This document shows positions 25,001-37,014 of a DNA stretch of 64,000 bases, in pieces. The position numbers and the translations under genes are program-made. Source of the stretch: Strix aluco (taxonomy: Eukaryota; Chordata; Aves; Strigiformes; Strigidae); assembly GCF_031877795.1 (NCBI RefSeq), contig NC_133970.1, positions 48,490,828-48,554,827 on the forward strand, written 5' to 3'. Numbering within the stretch: the stretch's first letter is position 1; every line of letters begins with the position of its first letter. Under the pieces are notes generated by a model. It made no database searches. It saw nothing but the letters and a program-made list of their open reading frames with translations, and had not been told where the DNA came from.

Positions 25001-28000
25001 TGTATTTGTGAGTCCTTAGGGGGAAGAGCTGAGGATCATTGCTTCTAGCATCAGTTATCTGCTGGGAAATATTGTCTTCCATCTGAAACTCCTTATCTGA
25101 AGACATCTAAACCAGCCACTTTGTTTCACCTTTTCTTTCTTTCCTTTTCCGTTTTTCAAGGGTCATTCCACCCCACTGCCAAGATGTGACAGCCAGTTGT
25201 AGGCTGATTACATGAGAGACTTTGGTTCAAATCCTCTTGCTGGCTGATTCAGATGGATAACCTGACCTCCCATTTTCCACATCCTAGTTTGGCACACTGG
25301 ACATGGCTAGTGGATCCTTATGAACTGCACTGTTTTGTGTAGTGAACAAAATATTCTCTTTGGGATGGGACCCTAACATCAGTGCTTATCATTTCAACCC
25401 ACTGCTATAACCATCGAGACCTTGATCAAGGTCACAGCTGTGAGGCTTAGTAGCAGGGTGCTGGTGGGAGGTGAGATGTCCAGAGAGCTTTGGGTTTATG
25501 CTTCTTCATGGAGGCAGTGAGAGGTAGATGTGGATGCAAAGCAGCATTGGGAGCCCGTGATCAGTTCCCTGCCTGTCGTAGGAAGACAATAGAATTTTTG
25601 TACCTCAGAGAGATTCATGTCCTGTGATGGGCACTTCAGGGAAAGTACCCATCTTGTCTTTATTTATGCAAAGCTCCCACAGTGTCCTACACGATTTTAC
25701 CTAAATAATAGTAAAATATCTCTTTTCATCAGCTGATCTTCAAGCACCACAAGGAAACATTGCAAGCCCTATTTCAGAGATGGTGAAACTGAAGTCTGGG
25801 GAGGTAAGGTGCTTTGTCTGAGGTGGCCCAGCTGGCTGCTGGCCAAGTTAGCTGTAAAGAAAGCTTAGGTTTCTTGAGCTGCATCCCAACACCAGACTGT
25901 GTAAAAGGTGAATTAACATGGCAGGATTTAGCCTGTTACAAAGGACTTGATCTCACAAACTATCCCCTGATCTCAGACAGTGAGACCAGAGCTGATTCTT
26001 GTGATATTCTTGTGATGTTTATTTCAGTCTTTGAGCTGAGCACTGCACTGAAGGGAAGCTGCTGAAGACTTCTGCCTTGTACGTGTGCTGCAATGTTAAT
26101 TTTCCTGTTTCTCAGAAAGAGGCATTTAGCTGCATGGGAACCTTTTGTGCAGCATTTTGAGGTGTGTTGTGTATCGTTCATAGTACATTGCTCACAGTTT
26201 GGCTATCTCTGTTCTGTATGGGCAACTCAGGCCTGATTCTTTTCCCATTGCTTTCAAGGAAAGTTGAAGTTAAGAAAGCTTTATATCATTAGAAGTAGTA
26301 TGCCCATATAGACTGAAGGAGGAAATATCACACAAAATGGAACTGAGTTGTAGTAAGAGAAAAGGATATCAAAGCTACAGCAATGAGGATATTAATTCTT
26401 GCAGATCCAGGGGATCCAGGGGAGACTGAGGAGCAGGGATGCCTATTCCAAAGCATGGTCTGAAACATGCTTGGCAACAGAGCGTGACCAATTGCACAGA
26501 AACATCTACTCAGTGAAGGTGCATATCAGGGGCTAGTTGTAGATATTCATCAGCAAATTCCTTGTAATTGGCACTGAAGAAATATTAGAGGTCGGTGGGA
26601 GCCATTGCAAATCAGCATACATAGATGATATATGATGTCATCCACTGAGATGCACATATGAAAATATGGAATATGAACATGAACTTAGCACTTAGCACTA
26701 CTGACATGTTTGTGAGAAAAACTGGTGTTACCAAATACAGGAAAATATCTTTGTGCATTATCGACTCAGTGACCCAAAGGTTAGGCTCTCAGCCAAGATC
26801 CTAAAGAAACGTAATGTGTCAAGATGCACATACTATTGATTGAAGACAAAAGCTGCAGCTTCTTTTAAGGACTACATGCCTGCACAAGTTGTGTGGCATG
26901 AATACAGGTATCTGTCATGTCAGTACAATGTGACAAGTAAAACTGTCCTCTCAAATATCTAAACACACTGGAGGAGCTTAACCTTGAAAATGTGAATGTA
27001 CTCAAGTCTGCAACAGTTATTTGTTCTCTGTCACTGGATACCTGTTGGACACAATTCACCAATGTCCAGGTAGATATAATGATTTCCTCAACGTATTTCT
27101 ATTATGAATCCATTCCAATAAAATGACTTCCAGAACAGTGAATGTTTACAGTACTCTATGTAAAGATGAATTGCTTGATGCTTACATGAACTTTAACAGT
27201 CACCATATTTTCTGTTCTCCCTATGCAGTGGGCCAAATTTTTAAAGTAAAGTAAGTGATGCTCTCTGATACTCAGACCTCAAACACAACCAGCAAGCACT
27301 TCAAGAATCGTTCACTCAACACCTAACCACTCTCACAGTGGAGCTGATGGCCACATTCCAAAAACTCTCCTGACACACATCTTTTTGAGCTCTCCTGAAG
27401 ATCTGGGAGCAAATGCTAATGTGCATTTGAGAGCTAATTCGAAAATAGGTTTAGCTGTGGTTTCTAAGCTCTTGTAAACATTTTTACCTGTATCAATATG
27501 CCTCAATGGGCATTTTCTGAACTACTTCACTGATGACTAGGATTTAATACCACTATATGTCTATATGTAGTATTATTTCAGGATTTCATTGAGAAAGGAA
27601 TTTTAATCCTCAATGCTAAAGCAAAAGAAAAGAAAGCAGTTCATCTGAAATGATCCACAGGCATGGGAATACTGTAAGTAGGGTAGTAAACCTAAGTGTT
27701 TCTGATGAAGTGAAAACTTTCTGGCTTCTTATTTCAGTTTTATAGTCGCCTAAAGCTGCAACGTGAGTATTGCTGCCTATCCATGTGACTCCATCTCTTT
27801 ACTGACAATTATTCTTAGCTGTTCTTGGGCTTCAAAGGTCCCCTTTTCCTATATTTGGCAGAAGAGTGTGAATTTAGACCTGCATAATCTCTATGGACTA
27901 CTAATCCATATTCAGAAAAAGTAATGCATTTTTAGACCTAAGTGCTTAGAAATTATTTTTGAAGTCTGAAAAGCAGATTTGTGGTGTGAAAGACTGGTCT

Positions 28001-28204
28001 GGCAGTAAATTTGTTATGATTCTTACAATACCTTGGTTTGAAAACATAACCACAAAAGTGAATAGCATTAAAATTGGAGACAAAGTGTACAATTTAAAGC
28101 TTTTTCAGATTAACTGGAACAAAATTAGACATGGCTCAATTTAGAGCATCAAGGGTCTAAAAGTATAGTTCGAGTCTCTGAACTTAGTTTTAGATCTCTT
28201 CTGC
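22016..28204. other. Unique AT-rich sequence, no gene seen
   Basis: About 6 kb without a recognisable gene. A possible ancient LINE/MIR-type tail lies near 25765-25840 ('cagagatggtgaaactgaag', then 'ggtggcccagctggc'). Open frames such as the one near 25814-26065 overlap that region and show no domain. Confidence 0.55.
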
Positions 28205-30031
28205 ATAATAAATCACAGAATCACAGAATCATCTAGGTTGGAAAGGACCTTGAAGATCATCTAGTCCAACCGTTAACCCAGCACTGACAGATCCCAACTA
28301 CACCAGATCCCTCAGCGCTAAGTCGACCCGACTCTTAAACACCTCCAGGGATGGGGACTCCACCACTGCCCTGGGCAGCCCATTCCAATGCATAACAACC
28401 CCTTCTGTAAAGAAATACTTCCTAATATCCAGTCTAAACCTCCCCTGGTGCAACTTGAGGCCATTCCCTCTTGTCCTGGCGCTGGTTCCTTGGTTCAAGA
28501 GACTCATCCCCAGCTCTCTGCAACCTCCTTTCAGGTAGTTGTAGAGGGCGATGAGGTCTCCCCTCAGCCTCCTCTTCTCCAGACTAAACCCCCCCCAGTT
28601 CCCTCAGCCGCTCCCCATCAGACCTGTGCTCCAGACCCTGCACCAGCTCCGTTGCCCTTCTCTGGACACGCTCGAGTCATTCAATGACCTTTTTGGAGTG
28701 AGGGGCCCAAAACTGAACCCACTCATCGAGGTGCGGCCTCACCAGTGCCGAGTACAGGGGTAAGATCCCTTCCCTGTCCCTGCTGGCCACGCTATTGCTG
28801 ATGCAAGCCAGGATGCCATTGGCCTTCTTGGCCACCTGGGCACACTGCTGGCTCCTGTTCAGCCGGCTGGCAATCAACCCCCCCAGGTCCCTCTCTGACT
28901 GGCAGCTCTCCAGCCACTCCTCCCCAAGCCTGTAGCCCTGCTGGGGGTTGTTGTGGCCCAAGTGCAGCACCCGGCATTTGGCCTTATTGAAGCTCCTCCA
29001 GTTGGCCTCAGCCCATCGCTCCAGCCTGGCCAGGTCTCTCTGCAGAGCCTCCCTACCCTCGAGCAGATCAACACTCCCACCCAACTGGGTGTCATCTGCA
29101 AACTGACTGAGGGTGCACTCGATCCCCTCGTCCAGATCATCAATAAAGATGTTAAACAGGAGTGGCCCCAACACCGAGCCCTGGGGGACACCACTCGTGA
29201 CCGGCTGCCAACTGGATTTAACTCCGTTCACCACAACTCTTTGGGCCCGGCCATCCAGCCAGTTTTTTACCCAGCAAAGCGTGTGCCCATCCAAGCCTCG
29301 AGCAGCCAGTTTCACCAGGAGAATGCTGTGGGAAACGGTGTCAAAGGCCTTACTGAAGTCAGGGTAGACAACATCCACAGCCTTTCCCTCACCCAATAAG
29401 CAGGTCGCCCTGTCGTAGAAGGAGATCAGGTTTGTCAAGCAGGACCTGCCTTTCATAAACCCATGCTGACTGGGCCTGAGCATCTGGTTGTCCCGCATGT
29501 GCTGTGTGATGGTGCTCAGGATGAGCTGCTCCATCAGCTTCCCGGGCACCGACGTCAAGCTGACAGGCCTGTAATTTCCCGGATCATCCTTCTGACCCTT
29601 CTTATAGATGGGCGTCACATTGGCCAGTTTCCAATCTGTCGGGACCTCCCCGGTCAGCCAGGACTGCTGGGAAATGATGGAAAGCGGCTTGGCGAGCACC
29701 CAGCCAGCTCCTTCAGCACCCTCGGGTGTATCCCATCCGGTCCCATAGACTTGTGTGTGTCTATGTGATGCAGTAGGTCACTGACTGTCTCCTGGATTGC
29801 GGGGGGGTCGTTCTCCCAGTCTCTGTCTTCTGGCTGAGGAGGCTGGATTCCCTCAGTACAACTGGTCTTGTTATTAAAGACTGAGGCAAAGAAGGCATTA
29901 AGCACCTCAGCCTTCTCCTCAGCACTTGTTACCATGTTTCCTCCTGCGTCTAGCAGGGGATGGAGACTCTCCCTGGTCTTTCTTTTGCTGTTGACGTACT
30001 TATAGAAACATTTCTTGTTGTCCTTGATTGC
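28205..30031 (-). mobile_element. CR1 LINE, 3' part of ORF2 and 3' UTR
   Basis: The plus strand begins with 'aatcacagaatcacagaatc', the reverse complement of a CR1 tail. The minus strand encodes the CR1 reverse transcriptase in a 340-residue frame (28677-29699), with motifs [23 protein letters not shown] and the catalytic FADD box. An upstream frame (29654-30030) has the 'NKKCFYKYVNSKRK' region and the C-terminal RFRLDIRK block is at 28298-28507. Frames are broken in a few places. The copy continues beyond a nested LTR at 30705-31690. Confidence 0.95.
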
Positions 30032-30704
30032 TGTGGCAGGTGCATCCGCCCAGTGAAAACAGAGCTTCCTGGCTGCTGAAAGGTGGCAGATTCTGGCTGT
30101 CTTTGTTTTCAAGGTCTCGCGGTAGTTGAGACCTTTGACCAATGGGAGCCGCTATTGACTACAGGTCAGATTCGGTCTGGGTATAAACGGAGTCCCTTGG
30201 GGGAGCCATTTTGAGCTCGTCCCCTGGAGCTGCACGCTGCGGTCAGGACTCTCCCCTTGGGTTCGGGACGCGGCCCAGGGAAACTCCTCGAGGTGCCTTG
30301 GGTCGGGACGCTGTCCTGAGCAGGTCCTCGAGGTTGAGAGCCCTCACTTTCCAGGTGAGCGATAGAGCGTTTTGGGTTGCCGTTAAACCCTAGGGAGTGA
30401 AGCTTTGTTTACGTTTGGGGTTGCCGTTAAACCCCTGGGGTGTGAGGCTTTGTTTTACATTTTGGGTTCCCGTTAAACCCCAGGAAGTGAAGTTTGCGTT
30501 TGGGGTTGCCATTAAACCCCTGGGGAGTGGGGCTTTGTAAAATATTTCAGGTTATTGTTAAACCCCAGAAAGTTATTCTGTTCTCCTCTTGCGGACATTC
30601 GGATCTGTAATCTACTGAGAGCTGAGTGGTGTTTTTATTAAAAAATAAATTTATTTATTTTTTTAAATTGGTGGTGGGTTGCTCATTTGGAAGCCTCCGT
30701 AACA
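30032..30704 (+). mobile_element. Solo LTR, family G, nested in the CR1
   Basis: The element runs from TGTGGCAGG to CCGTAACA and interrupts CR1 ORF2. TTGC on each side (30028-30031 and 30705-30708) is the target duplication. A TATA-like 'gggtataaacgg' lies near 30180 and AATAAA near 30644. The part at about 30370-30560 contains five imperfect tandem units built on 'ttgccgttaaaccc'. A shorter copy without the expansion lies at 56176-56693. Confidence 0.9.
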
Positions 30705-31690
30705 TTGCTAAAGCCAGAGTAATTTCCAGCTGGGCTTTAGACCTCCTGATTTCTGCCCTGCATAGCCTCACAGGCTCTTTGTAATCACTGTGAGTGGCTA
30801 GTCCCTTCTTCCAAAGGCTGTAAACTCTCCTTTTCTCCCTGAGTTCCAGCCAAAGCTCCCTGTTCAGCCAGGGGGGTCTTCTCTGGTGCCGGCTTCTCTT
30901 ACAGCACCTGGGGACCACCTGCTCCTGAGCCATTAAGACTTCCTTCTTGAAGAGTGCCCAGCCTTCCTGGACCCCGATACCCTTCAGGACCGTCTCCCAA
31001 GGGATCTTGTCAAGCAGGTGCCCAAACAGGACAAAGTCAGCCCTTTGGAAGTCCAGGATGTCAGTTCTGCTTAGCCCTCTCCTGGCCTCTCTAAGAATAG
31101 AGAACTCTCTTATTTCATGATCGCTGTGCCCTAGTTAGCCTCCAACCGCCACATCCTCCACCAGTCCTTCTCTGCTCACAAAGAGGAGATCCAGCAGGGC
31201 ACCTTCTCTGGTCAGTTCCCTCACCAGCTGTGTCAGGAAGTTGTCTCCCACACATTCCAGGAATCTCCAGGACTGGTCCTGCTCTGCTGTGTTGTATTTC
31301 CAGCAGATGTCTGGGAAGTTCAAGTCTCCCACAAGAAGAAGGGCAAGCAATCGTGAGATTTCTCCTAAGTGCCTATAGAATATTTCATCCACCTCTCTGT
31401 CCTGGGTGGGTGGCCTATAGTAGACTCCCACTACGACATCTGCCCTGTTTGGCCTTCCCCCTGATTCTAACGCAAAGACACTCCACCCTGTCTTCACTAC
31501 ACTTGTACTCAAAGCAATCATAACAGTCCCTAACATACAGCGCCACCCCACCGCCTCTCCTGCCTTGTCTGTCCCTCCTAAAGAGCTTGTAGCCCTCAAC
31601 AGGCGCACTCCAGTCACGGGTGACATCCCACCATGTTTCTGTAATAGCCATGACATCATAATTTTCCTGTTTCATCATGATATAGAGGAA
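30705..31690 (-). mobile_element. CR1 LINE, endonuclease part of ORF2
   Basis: This is the 5' continuation of the CR1 at 28205-30031. The minus strand carries an APE-type endonuclease in two frames: ITETWWD near 31640, then YYRPPTQD, LVGDLNFPDICW and, beyond a stop near 31135, LGHSDHE. The 'RPPWLNRELWLELREKRR' region follows near 30860. There is a frameshift between the first two segments. The element stops near 31690 inside the endonuclease, so it is 5' truncated. Confidence 0.9.
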
Positions 31691-34600
31691 ATATATATAT
31701 AGAGGAAAGAAGCATATTTCAAAACTGTGTGTTAAGGTATGGGTCATATGCTTAAAACAATATTATTTCAGTGTTTTAAGTAATATCTGGGAAACCTGAC
31801 AAATATTGTTTTCTTTGCATATTGTCCCCATAATATATACAAGTCCATTTGATTTTAGAGGGGAGAAACAAGTCAGTAATAACATAGTCCACACCAATGG
31901 ACTTCAAATCATTCTACCAGTGTTTTGGAGGGAATTCAAAGCCTCCTCTGAGATATATCCCTGAGCCTGGGGCTGTGGGCAGGGATTTGATGGTGGATGT
32001 GCACCAAATCAGGAGGCAGCTCCCAGCTCCCTGCCTTTCCTTGGCACCAGCGCAAAGGGCCCAGGAAGTCGCCACCACTCCCACGAGGTGTAAGTGGTCA
32101 GGGTTGCTGTGGCTGGTTGTGCCAGCCTACTGCATCCACGTGCTGAGCCTCAACCCACCAAACCTCCACCTTCACATTTTGCTGATAATTTGCATGGTCA
32201 TCTCCTGGGCCAACCAAACACTGGTAAGGACTTTCTGTTTAGCTGCAAAGATGTTTGCTGCCCCTGTGCTTAACCCCTGGGCAAGTTAGAAGACACCTGG
32301 GAAGTATTTAGGAATGGTCATATGGCAGCGGTATCTCTCTGGTGGACTATTTCTCTTTTACTAGGCCTTGTCAGATGCTCCTGAGAAATTGTTTGGATGA
32401 TGTTTTTTTGTCTTTTTTTTCCTTAACTCCAGGAAAGGTTGGATAATGCCTTGTAATGTGAAGGTTTCTCTGCTGTCATCTGTGAATGTCAAGTAGAATT
32501 AGAAGTCTGCAGGAGTAGTACAAAAGCTAATCCATTTGGAGTCCTCTTGAGCACTTGATCTCCTTTAATCTTGGGGCAGTGAGCTTCACAGATTAATTAA
32601 GTGTTTCTAGGCTGTCACTCTTCAGTATCACTGGGTGCCAGCTTCCCTGAAAACAGACTATCAGCACCACCTTGTTCATGATGGGAAGACCCTTCTTAGG
32701 TGAGTATAGTCCAGCTGCAAGGCAGCACCACAGTGTTTGTAAGGTCACTGGTGAGTTGTGCAATCAGCCTGACCTGGGTAAAAGGCTACTATTGTTGGAG
32801 AATTTTTATTCAGTAGCATTTTGTGCTAACTTTGCACTGGAGCAAATGAGATGAACAGTCCAGAGAGAATCAGAAATCTATAACATTCAAGGACACATTC
32901 ATTCACCTCTATGAATTCTGACTTGGCTACATAAAGAAAGCCCGTGTCATACTCTGACAGCCTCAAGTAATTCCAATTACACCCAATAAAATGCAAGAAA
33001 TGCAGAAGCAAATCACTAACCCCAGTGAAAAGTAGCTGCCCCCAAAAAAACATTAATGTCTGAGCCCAGTCACCCCCTGTACATCTGAAGCCTCCCCAAA
33101 AGCCCAGATTAATAAATGGGCTGATTATAATCACAATAATTATAAGGTCAAGAATTTGGAGCTCTTTCTGGCCAAAGGGGAGGAGGAGTGAATTCCAAAA
33201 CTGAGGAGCCCTTGCGTCATGCAGCGTCCCAAAAGCCCTCCTTCAGCTGAAGATACACCAGCCCCAACTCCCCCCTCAGCTGGTTATTAGCAACTCTGGG
33301 ATCTTTCTTTGCAGACTGTCAGCTAGAGTTTTCCTTGGGGCTGCTTTGCTTTTGTAGCAGGAGATGGGTCGTGCTCGCCCTTGCACAGACAGCCTGTGTT
33401 TTGGGCTATGCTTGGGCCAGCCAATCAATGGGGCTGACGCATCCCTTTTGTGTTTTCTCTTGTTGTGTAACCGAGCATTTGCTCCTTGCTGTTTGAGCAC
33501 CTTTAGGGTGAGGGAGGTCGGTTAAAGGAAGAGGTGAACGAGTTTGAACAAAGCCAGGCATCTTATATTTTCCACCTGGGAGTTATTAATGAATAATCAT
33601 CATATTTTGGTAATACCAAAATCGCAAATCAGTTGAACTAAGCAGTAAAAGATTCAGTAGGATTTTTTTTTCAGGTTTTTTGAATTATCAGTTTGAATTC
33701 ATCTTTAAGTGCTATGTAAAGCATAAAAGTAGTATGCTTACAGAGGATGGTGTGTTCAAAGCTCAGTGGATATGCTGGACATCTTAGGTCTACCCAAAAC
33801 CAATTCTAAAGTCTTGTCCAGTTTGTTCACAACAGCCTAAACTTGCCCTCAGAAATCCTGGGAAGCTGCTTTAACCAAATAGTTGAGAAAAGGTTGAGCA
33901 TAAAGGGCTAAAGCATGGAGTGGCTCTCGTTGAGATATATTCATGCACTTGGCAGCTTGAGGTGTCCATAGCAGGTGCTGGATTTGCTATAAATGGACAA
34001 TTTATAAACAGAGCTGACAACTGGGAAAACAGAATGGTGGGAGTGTGGCATTCCAGAGCCAGTAGGACCTTGCTCATCAGATGCTCCCTGGTGCACTGTT
34101 CAGGAGAGCGACCTTGCTCAAAGAGGGCCAGCTGGCTTACAAGCAAAGGAGTGCTAACTTGGGGTGTCCACCAGTACTGCTAGGTATTTTCAACAGGCCA
34201 GTACAAATCAGTTTTTGACTTTTGTCCTTCCTTAATCAACAGTATATATTGGTTAATTCTTGCATTAACTAGTCTTTACTGTCTGCATTTTGTAAAGTGA
34301 GAAACCCCAAAACAGTTTTACTCAAGCTTACTTTTAAATGTTATTTAGGGTTTTGCTATTTTCTGAGTAAGCAGCATGGCTCATCATATGTTTGCACCTC
34401 ACATGTTTTTGGAGCTAATTAATTATCTTCACTGAACATTTCTTAATTAGACTGAAGTCTTGAGTGATTTAAAAATATAGAGCATCCTCCAAAGAGGCAG
34501 GGCTTGTAGGGCTTATTATAGCAGATCTAGCTGTGAGACACTGACTCTGCAAGGTGGCTGGCTGGGCGTCATGCTTTGTGGATTAGATGATCCTTGCTTT

Positions 34601-35781
34601 CATTTTGATTTCTAAGGCCAAGCAAGTTCAGCAGGAACACAAGCATCTCACCACTCCTTCCACAGGTTTTGATTTGTTTTCTTCAATCTAAAACAAGCCA
34701 AGAAACAGAAAAGAAAAGGAAAAATACTGCTAGCTCTTTTTCCCCCTCCTCTTGTTTTGAGCAAGGATCCAGTTCCTCTGGGGAAGAGGAGAGCTCTGGG
34801 GTTTCAGCCCCTTCCCTCAAAGCATAGGTAGTATTGCACATGCTCTCACTTCTCATGGTGTGGTTGCAAACTCACAGTTTCATTACTTCAGTCAGGGCTA
34901 CTTCTGCTTTGCAATCAGCCCTTCTCCATTCTGCTCTTCCTCATTCTTCAAGAGGTCAGATACACATAGAGATACAATTGTCATCCTTTTTTTTTTTTTT
35001 TCAGTCCTGCCCTATAATACTGCAACAGAAGCACTGCAGCATATACCTTTTTAACTCTGATGTGTTAATCTTAATGCTCCTTTTACTATTTTTCCTTCCT
35101 TATCCAGAAATGGGAGGCAAAACCTATCTCTAATCCCTACCAAGTCCAGTATAATAACTCACTTGCTTGTCAAGGCACTGTTTTAGGGCATCAGAGAGAA
35201 GTTCAAATCCTTGCTCCATCTGATTCATACTAGGAATTTGTTTAGGAGACACTTTCTCCTGCTGCCCTTTATTCACACTGTGTAAGTAATTAAATATTCA
35301 TTGGGATAGAAAGAGGTGTTTTGTCCTGGGCACTAAATCACTCACAGCAGGAGGCTTTTCCCTCTCCAGGTGAAGTGAAGCTCTGAGCATCATTGTATTT
35401 GCGATTCTGCAGCAAGGCTTGTACATGTGCTCTCTGTCATTCTTCTTGTCCAGAAACTCATTCCAGGATCCAAGGAGCATTTATTGATGCAGATGATGTT
35501 TTGATTTGCTGCTATTGTTTATTTCAGCAAAGGCACATTTTCAGCAAATAACTTCATTTCTGAAGATCCTCAAGTACTTTGCTGGATGAAGGCTGTGGAG
35601 AGCAGGCCATGAGCAACAATTATGATGCCATGAACAAGAACTATGATGTCAATAATTATGATAAAATGTCACAAGTGGTCAGTACATTTTAAAAAAAAAT
35701 ATTCATAACAATGAAACACTCTGCATTGCAAAGATATTAAAAGATAATACAAAACTGAAGCTATGAAAAAGTAAAATCAGT
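31691..35781. other. Unique sequence, no gene seen
   Basis: About 4 kb without a recognisable gene or named repeat. It includes a 15-T run near 34988 and assorted short open frames with no domain. Confidence 0.55.
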
Positions 35782-36143
35782 TGTCCTGGTTTAACCAGGA
35801 CAGGGTTAAGTTTCCCCAGCAGTGGGGGGGAGCTCTAGCCAGGTTATTCAGATACCATGCGGACGTCACATCCTGGCAGGTCACATTTCCTGGCGCGGGA
35901 TCGCGGTGCACTCGTGGTTTTGTACATCTGCTCCTCTCACTGCTGTATTTGGTAGCTATTTTGCTCTGTTCATTGCTATCACTATTACTGTTATTGTTAT
36001 TGTTGTTGTTTGTTGTGTTGCTATTGCACTGTTGTATTAAACCTTTCCTTATTTCAGTCTTGGGGCTTTGTATTTCACTCCCTTTGTGGGGGAGGGGCAG
36101 CGGCCGCGTGGTCTCAGACCCCGGCAGGGGCTAAACCATCACA
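35782..36143 (+). mobile_element. Short solo LTR with 5-bp target duplication
   Basis: This 362-bp element runs from TGTCCTGGTTTAACC to AACCATCACA. Perfect TCAGT flanks lie at 35777-35781 and 36144-36148. It holds a T/G-rich 'attgttattgttgttgtttg' tract and an 'attaaacc' poly(A)-like region near 36035. The termini and the 5-bp duplication suggest an ERVL or class II relative. The leucine-rich open frame inside comes from the T/G-rich tract. Confidence 0.85.
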
Positions 36144-36460
36144 TCAGTAAATCAGGATAGCATATCTGAACATTAAAAAACATCTTGTGGATCAGCACTG
36201 CTTATTTTTAATACCTTTTGGAGTCCTGGAGAAGTTCCAGAGAACTAGGAGGCAGCTATGTTGGAGCTAATACTTAAAAGGAGAAAACAACTAAATAAGT
36301 CTAGGACTTATCCTGATCTTGATCTTAGGAAAAATAATGTTGATATAGGTTTCAATTAACAAAAAAATAGAGAGATGGCAATATAATTTAAGCCAAGATA
36401 CACAGAGTTGTGGTAAATCAATCTTCCCAAGGTAGGCTGATGGGTTTTTTGAGATTGTAT
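36144..36460. other. Unique sequence before the gamma-like provirus
   Basis: No gene is seen. The last four bases, GTAT, are one side of the target duplication of the provirus that follows. Confidence 0.6.
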
Positions 36461-36982
36461 TGTTATAAATTGAGACCACAATGGACTATAATTCACTCTT
36501 TATTAATTATAGCAAGTAGAATATGAGCAAAGACAGCGCTGGACGGCAGGGGAGTCTGCGCTCCGCCAACTGCCGTGCTGAGTAGTTCAAACAGTCCCCT
36601 TTTATACATCTTTACTTCCGTGCTCATGAGGTAGTGGAGGTACTCCGCGCATGCTTCAGTTGTTGTTAGGGGGGGTCGTTTCCTGCCTCCTGGTATTTGT
36701 TGAGGCCGAAGTAAGAAGTCTTCCCTCTTTGTCTCATAGTTGACCTCTCACTCATATATCCTTATATGGGCTGTCTTGTCCTGTTTCTTGTCGCTTCCTG
36801 GAAATCTGGCGGTTATCTTGCATGAGCAGTATCTGGTTCAGTTTGTGTGAGCAATTGCAGTTATCTTATCTCACACAGGCGGCGTCCGGTGGTTGTTTGC
36901 ATGAGTGATTTCTGTCGTCTAACTTTACATTGAGCTTAACATAAATCTTAATAAACAATACCTTAGTCCACAGTTTCTCACA
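36461..36982 (-). repeat. 3' LTR of ERV-2
   Basis: The plus strand runs from TGTTATAAATTG to AGTTTCTCACA. On the minus strand a 'gctataattaataaagagtg' segment supplies the poly(A) signal. It pairs with the 5' LTR at 43549-44071. Confidence 0.95.
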
Positions 36983-36984
36983 AT

Positions 36985-37000
36985 CCCCCCTTTTTCTTTT
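36985..37000 (-). other. ERV-2 polypurine tract
   Basis: On the minus strand an A/G-only run ending in six G residues lies just before the 3' LTR. This is the plus-strand DNA primer position expected of a retrovirus. Confidence 0.85.
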
Positions 37001-37014
37001 TATCCTATTGTTTA

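Noticed and set aside
25190-25250. tRNA-like sequence with a GGTTCAAATCC T-loop motif and a partly pairing acceptor
   Set aside because: The span between the pairing arms is about 53 bases, too short for a tRNA, and no anticodon arm is evident. It is more likely chance or an old SINE relic.
28953-29399. Plus-strand open frames across the CR1 RT region
   Set aside because: They are antisense shadows of the CR1 ORF2 on the minus strand.
35781-36134. Leucine-rich 117-codon frame that looks like a membrane protein
   Set aside because: It lies wholly in a solo LTR with a perfect target duplication. The leucines come from a T/G-rich tract.
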